A stretch of DNA of 5,308 nt from Bacteroidota bacterium (GTDB lineage Bacteria > Bacteroidota > Bacteroidia > Chitinophagales > Saprospiraceae), in NCBI GenBank assembly GCA_018969455.1, contig JAGWYI010000322.1, positions 1 to 5,308 of the forward strand. Direction: 5' to 3'. The notes beneath the pieces are model-generated. The model made no database searches. It was not told the DNA's origin and worked only from the letters and a program-made list of their open reading frames with translations. A program made the position numbers and the translations under genes. Every line of letters starts with the position of its first letter. Positions within the stretch are counted from its first letter, which is position 1. This document shows, piece after piece, positions 1 to 5,308 of the stretch.

Positions 1-2957
1 CGCACCGCAATAAATCCTTCCGAATAGGCATGCATCTCGTGGTATTGCGGCGAAATCAATTCCTTGCCCTCCCGATTGAGCAAACCGTATTTTTTTCCTG
101 CTTTTACCTGAATAAAACCACCCTGAACCGGGCCAATCTCTTCGTATTTCAGGGCCGAAACCAGTACACCACGGCCATCCACCAGGCCCCAAAGCCCATC
201 TTTGGCATTCTTAACAGCCGCCAAACCCGCCGCGTTGAAAGGACTGATTTCGGCATATAAACCCGGACTTAACACCCAAACGCCCGCTGTGTCGATCAAA
301 CCATACCCATTTTCCAGTTTGACCACCGCCCGGCCCTGAACAAAATCAGATGCGCCCTGATACACAGGCGCTATGGCCAATTGCCCGCTTTTATTGTAAT
401 ATCCCCAGCGCTTGTCGATCCGCACCCGGCAGCGGCCATTGCTGAAATCGCCCAGGCCGGGCGCCACAAAACGACCCGCACTGCGCGTGGCCGAAATGCC
501 GCTTGAAAATACTTCTACCCCGTTTTTGTCGATAAATGTCCAAATACCGGAAGAAATGACCGCTGCCAGGCCTTCCGAAAAGCCGCGCACCGTATCATAT
601 CGACAGGGTATAAGCAATTGGCCGCTGGTATCGATGAATCCCCATTTCCCCTGCGCGCGCACCGCATACCGATCTTCCGCAAATCCGGCATATTTGGTAT
701 ACACCGGCGGGCAAATTTGAATGCCGCTTTTTTTGAAATAAAAGATTTTGGTGTTGTATACACCGATTTTGTACTGACCGCCCATTTGAACGATGCTTTT
801 GTATTGCGTCGGCAAAATGGGCATTAAATTTTTATCGATCATGCCGTACAGGCCATTACGCAAAATCGTCGCGGTGCTGTCGAAGCGAAAAGCGCCCGCA
901 TAATCGAGGGTATCGGGCATCACCATGTTTCCGCGTTCATCGATGTAGCCCCAATGTGGAATGTCGGCGCCCAAGGTATCGATGTACAAACTGCGCACAT
1001 ATTCCGCTTCGGAATATTGCGCCTCCACCGGTTCCCGCAAAAAGTAACTGTGCAAAAACTGGGTACGAAACCCGACACCGGTTTTTTCAATGCCTTCCGA
1101 GCGTTTTAATTCGCCACCGATGCATACGGGGGCAAACCCGGCATAAAACGGACCTATATAACTGAAAATCAAAGGCTTGCCGTCCTTTCCCATTACTTTG
1201 TTCCCGCGCGCATCCATCAGTCCCATTTTTCCTTCCAGGTTGATGTAGGCCGCATAGGGATGGCGCTGGTCGAAATCGGATACCCGAATACCCATAAATT
1301 CGTAATCTGTGATGAAACGCTGGGTATTCAGGTCAAACAAGGCCATTTTACACAAGCGAAACCCGTATTGGGCTACCGCCTCCGTAAAGGAACTGCGCAA
1401 AGGGGCATCCTTGGTGTATACAGCCGCCACCGCACGCATCTGAACCCTTGCAACATCCACATAATCAATGGATTTATCAATGTAATCGGCGGCGCCTTTG
1501 CGCCGTACCATTTCCCACCATTTGCTGATGTAATTGCGGCGAAACAAAAAACTGGAATCGGCATTGAAAATGACGTTGGGATATTCCGGCGCATAGAACC
1601 GCGACAAGGCGGCATTGGCATTGTCTTCCTGGATAATCTCTGCCTCCCGATAAGGCCTGGGCGGCCGTTTCCCAATGGAAATGGTCCGAATCTGGGCTGC
1701 CATGGCTTCCACAATTTCCAGAGAATCTTGTTCGTTTCGCACAAATTTGGCCCAACGCCCGTCGGAAGTAAGCGCGCGCACCGTATCGGGCTCCAGGTCG
1801 ATTTGCATAAACATCGCCGGCAACACCTCATTGCCGCGTTTGTTGATCAATCCCAGACTGTTGGCCCGCACTACCTGCGCCCAACCTTTGTTGAAATAAT
1901 CCAGCAATTGAAATTTGGGATCTACCAGCATGCGGCCTTTTTGAGCATTAAAAAGCCCCCAGGCATTCAATTTTTTTACCCGATACAAACCCTCCTCCCC
2001 CGAAAATGAAATCGAATCGTATCGCGCAGATATGGCTTCGGCGCCGCTGGAATCGATCAGCCCAAATTGACCGTCCCTTACATACAAAAAATAGGAATCG
2101 TCCAAGGGCAAATACTGGGTCGCCCCGATCCCCATACGCTTGATGGATTTTTTGGGTATGTCATACAGGGCCGGATAAATGCTTTCATCATCCGATTCGA
2201 GGGCCGCAAAATGCCGGTTGAGGTAAATAACGGATTTCCATACCCCACTCATCAAGGGCTGAAAATCGGCGCCGAGGGCATACCAGCGGGTGTTCGGCTT
2301 TCGCACCACCATAAAATCGGGCCGATACACCTGAATATCCGAATATTCAAAGGGCAACAAAAGCCGGTTGTTTAAATCTATCAAGCCCCAGCCTTCATCG
2401 GAAGCGTTTTTCTTTACCCGAAAATAGTTGGGGCTCACCGTAGCCTGCAATGACCAATATTCCATCGGAATCACGGCGCGGCCCTGAAGGTCGACAACAC
2501 CCCATTTTCCGGCAGATTTTACCAAAAAATGCCGGGGCGGGGCTGAAAAATCTTTGCTCAGACCGCAAACCTGCTCGAAAACACCCGGAAAGGCTGTTTC
2601 GCCTGAAACATGGATCACTTCAAACAGGGAATCCTTTTCAACGGCAAAATATTGTTGATGGATGGGTAAAATGCGCTTGTATGCACATGGCAATACCAAC
2701 TTCAAGGCATCATTGATCAATCCCACCCTGTCTTTCAATTCAACCAGCCGAAACGGCGACTGCGGCGGATTTTCGTTTAAAATGCTCCAGGGAAGATTGA
2801 CCTCACTAAAGGCTTCAAATTGCGGACTGATTTTTACCTGTCCTTTCCCATCCATGAATCCCCAAAGGTGGTTTTGCCGCACGGGATACAAATAAATTGG
2901 CTGTCCCGTTACCCGAATTGCCCCAAACAGCATCCATAAAACGAAAATCCGCTGCAT
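1..2957 (-). CDS. Exported WG-repeat protein, C-terminus cut by window edge
   Basis: One reading frame runs unbroken from ATG at 2957 to the left edge, giving 985 codons and no stop; I checked the frame at more than fifteen sites across its length. Residues 1-18 resemble a signal peptide (basic start MQR, hydrophobic core, likely cut near T17-G18/Q19), although Arg15 inside the core makes it imperfect, so the product is probably exported. The rest is mostly WG repeats of the pattern (K/G)-W/Y-G-hydrophobic-I-D/N-x-x-G followed by a P-x-Y/F segment. Clear examples have the aromatic at residues 32, 152, 190, 333, 669, 772, 851 and 923. A non-repeat segment covers roughly residues 415-565. WG (KWG) repeats form solenoid-like or beta-propeller-like scaffolds thought to mediate binding; no catalytic motif is seen and the role is unknown. 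The start is fixed by an AAGGAAG sequence seven bases upstream, overlapping the stop codon of the lipoprotein gene. The last visible unit (Y957) is followed by normal repeat sequence, so more repeats probably lie beyond the window. Confidence 0.93.
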   Translation of the reverse strand, partial: MQRIFVLWMLFGAIRVTGQPIYLYPVRQNHLWGFMDGKGQVKISPQFEAFSEVNLPWSILNENPPQSPFRLVELKDRVGLINDALKLVLPCAYKRILPIHQQYFAVEKDSLFEVIHVSGETAFPGVFEQVCGLSKDFSAPPRHFLVKSAGKWGVVDLQGRAVIPMEYWSLQATVSPNYFRVKKNASDEGWGLIDLNNRLLLPFEYSDIQVYRPDFMVVRKPNTRWYALGADFQPLMSGVWKSVIYLNRHFAALESDDESIYPALYDIPKKSIKRMGIGATQYLPLDDSYFLYVRDGQFGLIDSSGAEAISARYDSISFSGEEGLYRVKKLNAWGLFNAQKGRMLVDPKFQLLDYFNKGWAQVVRANSLGLINKRGNEVLPAMFMQIDLEPDTVRALTSDGRWAKFVRNEQDSLEIVEAMAAQIRTISIGKRPPRPYREAEIIQEDNANAALSRFYAPEYPNVIFNADSSFLFRRNYISKWWEMVRRKGAADYIDKSIDYVDVARVQMRAVAAVYTKDAPLRSSFTEAVAQYGFRLCKMALFDLNTQRFITDYEFMGIRVSDFDQRHPYAAYINLEGKMGLMDARGNKVMGKDGKPLIFSYIGPFYAGFAPVCIGGELKRSEGIEKTGVGFRTQFLHSYFLREPVEAQYSEAEYVRSLYIDTLGADIPHWGYIDERGNMVMPDTLDYAGAFRFDSTATILRNGLYGMIDKNLMPILPTQYKSIVQMGGQYKIGVYNTKIFYFKKSGIQICPPVYTKYAGFAEDRYAVRAQGKWGFIDTSGQLLIPCRYDTVRGFSEGLAAVISSGIWTFIDKNGVEVFSSGISATRSAGRFVAPGLGDFSNGRCRVRIDKRWGYYNKSGQLAIAPVYQGASDFVQGRAVVKLENGYGLIDTAGVWVLSPGLYAEISPFNAAGLAAVKNAKDGLWGLVDGRGVLVSALKYEEIGPVQGGFIQVKAGKKYGLLNREGKELISPQYHEMHAYSEGFIAV
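3..1250 (-). repeat. WG-repeat block B of the long protein (residues about 570-985)
   Basis: The second run of protein-level WG repeats has its key position at residues 578 (KMGLMD), 669 (HWGYID), 704 (LYGMID), 731 (YKIGVYN, degenerate), 772 (KWGFID), 806 (IWTFID, with Thr in place of the Gly), 851 (RWGYYN), 885 (GYGLID), 923 (LWGLVD) and 957 (KYGLLN). Intervals are mainly 34-45 residues. The 91-residue interval between 578 and 669 contains about 55 extra residues. The block is still in repeat sequence at the left edge of the window, so its true end is not seen. Confidence 0.85.
1716..2879 (-). repeat. WG-repeat block A of the long protein (residues about 27-414)
   Basis: These are protein-level repeats; I see no close DNA-level copies. 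The aromatic or equivalent position falls at residues 32 (LWGFMD), 78 (RVGLIN), 112 (LFEVIH, degenerate), 152 (KWGVVD), 190 (GWGLID), 225 (RWYALG, degenerate), 298 (QFGLID), 333 (AWGLFN), 368 (SLGLIN) and 402 (RWAKFV, degenerate). Most intervals are 34-40 residues. The 73-residue gap from 225 to 298 is about twice the period, so one further decayed unit may sit near residue 260. The divergence between units indicates an old array and not recent tandem duplication. Confidence 0.85.
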
Positions 2958-2962
2958 ACGCG

Positions 2963-2969
2963 CTTCCTT
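2963..2969 (-). promoter_or_regulatory. Shine-Dalgarno site of the WG-repeat gene, overlapping the upstream stop codon
   Basis: Read on the minus strand, the junction is TAAGGAAGCGCGTATG. The lipoprotein gene ends with TAA (2970-2968), the AAGGAAG ribosome site starts inside that stop codon, and ATG follows with seven bases between AGGA and the start. The arrangement favours translational coupling and decides the start of the WG-repeat gene. It contrasts with the lipoprotein gene, whose leader has no such site. Confidence 0.75.
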
Positions 2970-4365
2970 ATTGTGCCGATGCAATGGCCTGATTCAAATC
3001 AGCCACCGATTTGAGCGGTTGATCAATGACGCGCATTTTAAATACAAAACGATTTTCAGCAGATGATTTCAGGTATTCCAGGTTGGCCTTGATGTCTTCC
3101 CATTCAAAGGTGGCTAACTTGTTGCCCGGAAGCACAGCAACCAGTTTGGTTCTTTGGGTTGAACTGATGCGCAAACCTTCCCAACGGTAAAACGGATACG
3201 TTACCACCGTGCGACCATCGCCCATAATTTCATACACCGTTACCATGGATTTGATGTTTACCGGCACCGCCGTTCCAAAATCAAAATCGGCCATCACATG
3301 AATGGGATTTTGCAAATTGTACAACACATCGCAATTGTGGATGCCAAAACCGGAAACCTGCAAACTGCGCACAAAAGCCATCTCCTGTTTGTTATACAAA
3401 TCCTTGTCTTTGAACAGTTTAAGTCCCTGCTGGTACTCTTCCATCATTTTGGCATATTGCGCACGGGCACGCTCGAGGTCTTTGCCGCTCAAACTCGGCC
3501 GTACAGGCAAATTGTAATTGCCAGAGTCCTGACTGATCAAAGTCAAATTGTACACATTGGCCGTTGGAGACGGATGAATTTCGGCCGATTCCCAGTCGTG
3601 CCGGAAAATCCAGGGATGCTTAACGGGGTCTTTTTCGGGGTCTGTGCCGGCATATTGCCAGATGACGCCTTTCAGCTTGGCCAATTCGGGCAGTTTTTCG
3701 AGGTTTACATCAAAATTTAAAGCGGGTTGGGATGGATCGTAGGCTTGCGGCTCGGCAGGCGGCTGCGGGCGCAATTCTTCGGAGCCCGATTCGTTGTCAA
3801 ACGCAACAAAATTGGGATTTGGTACAGCATTGCTCATTCCAATATTGTCCCAATTGCCTTTTTCAGGGTTAAAATACCAGAAAGCAAAGGCGCCGTCTAC
3901 ATCGGATGCCAGATTTACTTTCAAATTTTCACCGGGAGCGATGCGTACCGGCTTGCCTTCGCAATAGCCCAACAATTCAAACATTCCGGCCGTTTGCATC
4001 CAGTCTTCTTTTTGATGTTCGTCCAAAACGCGCATCGGAATCCCGGAAGCAATGATATCGGCCGCATTGTGGAACTCGCGGAACAACAATTGCACCGGTT
4101 TGGTTACGCGCTGGTTGTTTTCATCGATAAATATACCGGCCGGAACCTCTATGCTGCTGCCTGTGGCAAAACGCACGATACTGGGCGCATCGCTTGCCAC
4201 CATTTTTTCTTCATAAGGTACATTCAGCTTCTCAAAAGGCGGCATAACGCTGCTGAGCGGATCTTTGGTTTCGTTGCGAACACTGTTGTCCTTGCCCGGA
4301 TTGGCGCAAGAAATCAAACCCAAAAGGATAAGGGCAAAAAACAGGAGATTGGAGCACTTGTGCAT
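2968..4365 (-). CDS. Uncharacterised Bacteroidota lipoprotein, 465 aa
   Basis: This is a complete gene. The product starts with a type II signal peptide: MHK, a hydrophobic run, and lipobox L17-I18-S19-C20, so it should be lipidated at C20 and held in the cell envelope. Residues 60-176 look like a beta-rich domain with a pattern I know from uncharacterised Bacteroidota surface proteins: an IEVPAGIFID stretch (72-81), FREFHNAADIIASGIPM (95-111), AGMFEL (126-131) and a WYFNPEKGNW segment (163-172). Residues 199-214 form a proline-rich linker. Residues 293-335 are predicted by eye to be a charged helix, followed by SLQVSGFGIHNCD (334-346) and a second beta-rich region to residue 465. The other mature cysteines, C135 and C345, could pair. 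No catalytic motif is seen and I cannot name a function; a ZU5-like fold for the first domain is only a guess. ATG 4365 is the only usable start, since the frame upstream meets a stop at 4461-4459 with no ATG, GTG or TTG between. The leader is A/T-rich with no Shine-Dalgarno sequence. It lies ten bases upstream of the WG-repeat gene and is probably co-transcribed with it. Confidence 0.9.
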   Translation of the reverse strand: MHKCSNLLFFALILLGLISCANPGKDNSVRNETKDPLSSVMPPFEKLNVPYEEKMVASDAPSIVRFATGSSIEVPAGIFIDENNQRVTKPVQLLFREFHNAADIIASGIPMRVLDEHQKEDWMQTAGMFELLGYCEGKPVRIAPGENLKVNLASDVDGAFAFWYFNPEKGNWDNIGMSNAVPNPNFVAFDNESGSEELRPQPPAEPQAYDPSQPALNFDVNLEKLPELAKLKGVIWQYAGTDPEKDPVKHPWIFRHDWESAEIHPSPTANVYNLTLISQDSGNYNLPVRPSLSGKDLERARAQYAKMMEEYQQGLKLFKDKDLYNKQEMAFVRSLQVSGFGIHNCDVLYNLQNPIHVMADFDFGTAVPVNIKSMVTVYEIMGDGRTVVTYPFYRWEGLRISSTQRTKLVAVLPGNKLATFEWEDIKANLEYLKSSAENRFVFKMRVIDQPLKSVADLNQAIASAQ

Positions 4366-4557
4366 GGGAAATTTGTTTAATTTAGGTAGACTGCCCCAAA
4401 TTCCATAAAGAAAGGAAACAGGTCTGATTGGGTGAAAAAAAGCGGTTTTAAAACGACGCTACCAACCAGATGTACCCGAAAGCAAAATGGGTGTATCGTC
4501 TTGTATATTAGGTGCAAACAAGGTACAAAATGCTGCACGCCAAATATTGTTTTTCCA
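4366..4557. other. Intergenic spacer of 192 bases
   Basis: It lies between the stop of the DUF4249-like gene and the start of the lipoprotein gene. It holds no credible gene on either strand. It contains a possible minus-strand terminator hairpin near 4435-4460. The lipoprotein promoter, if separate, should lie in the roughly 70 bases between that hairpin and 4366. I looked for the Bacteroidota pattern (TTTG, about 20 bases, TAnnTTTG) on the minus strand and found only imperfect matches, so I do not mark a promoter. Confidence 0.6.
4435..4460 (-). terminator. Possible weak Rho-independent terminator after the DUF4249-like gene
   Basis: On the minus strand, AGCG...CGCT (4460-4457 with 4444-4441) forms the outer stem. 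A two-base bulge and a G-T-T/A-A-C inner stem follow, with a TTAA loop, and a run of seven T (4441-4435) comes directly after. It lies about 100 bases past the stop codon of the DUF4249-like gene. The stem is short and bulged, so termination would be partial at best. Confidence 0.35.
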
Positions 4558-5308
4558 TTATTCCAAAATCACCCATTTCACACTTGGCCGCGTAAGCGCA
4601 AAAAAACCGAAACCGCCCGAAACATTGGTGGGCAAATTGACTGGCTCCCCCGTTAATTGGGTCAGTAAATTCCCGCTGCGCTTGTAAGCAGCGAGGTATT
4701 CGTAATACGATTTGGATATATTGGATAATGAAACAGCCAGGGTATCGCCTGCATTTCCCGCAAAATCGGGCTGATAAGTAATTAACGCACCGTCGCCATT
4801 ATTCTTATCTGAAAAAACATTAAATTGTATCTGATTGAAATTAAATACGCCGCCAATATTGCCCAAGCTGCTCGCCAGGGTGTTGATGTTGGTATACGTT
4901 GCCAGATAGTAATTTTCCGTTCCAGGCACATCGGTGAATTGAAACTGCAGGGTGTGCAGGGTGTCGCCCAGGCCGCTCAGGATTCTTTGCACCGGAAATG
5001 CGGTATCCAAGGGTACTTTGGGCAAAAATCGGGTTTGCGCCGATACCTTTTCCCCTGTTTTGGGGTCGTACAAGTCCAGGGTAAAATCAGTGGCCAACAA
5101 TTGATCCAAATGCACCGAACCGTACAAACCAGGCGCCAACTGAAACAAGGTGTCCACCACCCCCAAATATTTGATGGTCGCCACCGCATGGTCGATCAAT
5201 ACCAGATCCACCACACTTTGGTCTTTGATGTCGATGCTGTCTTTGGTACCCAGCAAGGCCGAAAAGGTGCGGCTAAATACAAAAAGGGCCTCCTGCGGAG
5301 GAATGGCA
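4558..5308 (-). CDS. DUF4249-like envelope protein, N-terminus beyond window
   Basis: The frame is open from the right edge to TAA at 4560-4558, giving 249 visible residues. A TTG codon at 5256-5254 could be read as a start, but the frame continues upstream (IPPQEALFVFSRTFSALLG) with family-like sequence, so the true start is outside the window and only a signal sequence and some tens of residues are probably missing. The match to DUF4249, a Bacteroidota family of uncharacterised envelope proteins that are usually lipoproteins, rests on its order of motifs. These are an early PGLYGS followed by a G-E-K-V-S-A-Q-T strand, FTDVPGTENYYLATY (about 4895-4940), GDTLAVSLSNISKSYYEYL (about 4695-4755), and the ending NVSGGFGFFAL (about 4590-4625) before the final strand. 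Function is unknown. Such genes often follow a TonB-dependent receptor gene, which here would lie off the right edge; that is inferred. A 192-base spacer and a possible terminator separate it from the lipoprotein gene. Confidence 0.85.
   Translation of the reverse strand, partial: AIPPQEALFVFSRTFSALLGTKDSIDIKDQSVVDLVLIDHAVATIKYLGVVDTLFQLAPGLYGSVHLDQLLATDFTLDLYDPKTGEKVSAQTRFLPKVPLDTAFPVQRILSGLGDTLHTLQFQFTDVPGTENYYLATYTNINTLASSLGNIGGVFNFNQIQFNVFSDKNNGDGALITYQPDFAGNAGDTLAVSLSNISKSYYEYLAAYKRSGNLLTQLTGEPVNLPTNVSGGFGFFALTRPSVKWVILE

Noticed and set aside
1373..1831. Minus-strand open frames of 152 and 92 codons
   Set aside because: They lie in the other two minus-strand frames inside the WG-repeat gene. 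Their Arg-, Cys- and Trp-rich translations are typical of out-of-frame reading, and no frameshift is needed because the main frame is open throughout.
1260..2009. A 249-codon plus-strand open frame opposite the WG-repeat gene
   Set aside because: It lies wholly antisense to a continuous frame with clear repeat motifs. Its translation has no recognisable domain and is rich in the His, Pro and Ile residues expected from reverse-complement reading.
3727..4380. A 217-codon plus-strand open frame opposite the lipoprotein gene
   Set aside because: It is antisense to a well-supported lipoprotein gene and shows no domain, signal peptide or ribosome site; it is a shadow of the real frame.
4366..4434. 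Bacteroidota-type promoter for the lipoprotein gene
   Set aside because: TATGGAATTTG and TACCTAAA resemble parts of the TAnnTTTG element, but neither fits it and no TTTG box is correctly placed, so the site cannot be called from sequence alone.
4510..4541. Inverted repeat (GTGCA/TGCAC arms) just after the DUF4249-like stop codon
   Set aside because: The arms give only five clean base pairs with a loop of about 17-20 bases and no following T-run, so it is not supported as a terminator or operator.
5254..5256. TTG as the start of the DUF4249-like gene
   Set aside because: The frame continues upstream to the window edge with plausible family sequence, no signal peptide follows the TTG, and no ribosome site is apparent.
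1..5308. CRISPR array, tRNA/rRNA genes, insertion sequences or defence-system enzymes
   Set aside because: I saw no direct DNA repeats with spacers, no tRNA cloverleaf pattern, no transposase or nuclease motifs and no terminal inverted repeats. The repeats present are diverged protein-level WG units.

Overview
This window looks like chromosomal DNA from a member of the Bacteroidota, possibly a Saprospiria- or Chitinophagia-like lineage. The reasons are a lipoprotein of a type seen in that phylum, a DUF4249-type protein (a family essentially confined to Bacteroidota), a long WG-repeat protein, and one start site with an A/T-rich leader and no Shine-Dalgarno sequence. The lineage is inferred from protein character only; there is no rRNA or other marker gene.

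All coding capacity is on the minus strand, so the genes read from right to left. (1) 5308-4558 holds the C-terminal 249 residues of a DUF4249-like envelope protein whose start lies beyond the right edge. (2) 4557-4366 is a 192-base spacer with a weak hairpin plus T-tract that could end transcript 1. (3) 4365-2968 is a complete 465-residue predicted lipoprotein of a Bacteroidota type with no function I can name. (4) Ten bases later, 2957-1 is one uninterrupted reading frame of at least 985 codons. It encodes an exported WG-repeat protein whose C-terminus lies beyond the left edge. Its Shine-Dalgarno sequence overlaps the stop codon of gene 3, so the lipoprotein and the WG-repeat protein are probably co-transcribed and translationally coupled.

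The most interesting part is this lipoprotein/WG-repeat pair. The WG protein has about 20 repeat units spaced about 34-40 residues apart, including several degenerate units that can only be found by spacing. The array is broken near the middle by a non-repeat segment of about 150 residues. No enzyme, nuclease, defence system, mobile element, RNA gene or CRISPR array is visible. The window is best read as envelope genes of unknown function, and no new system is demonstrated by the sequence alone.
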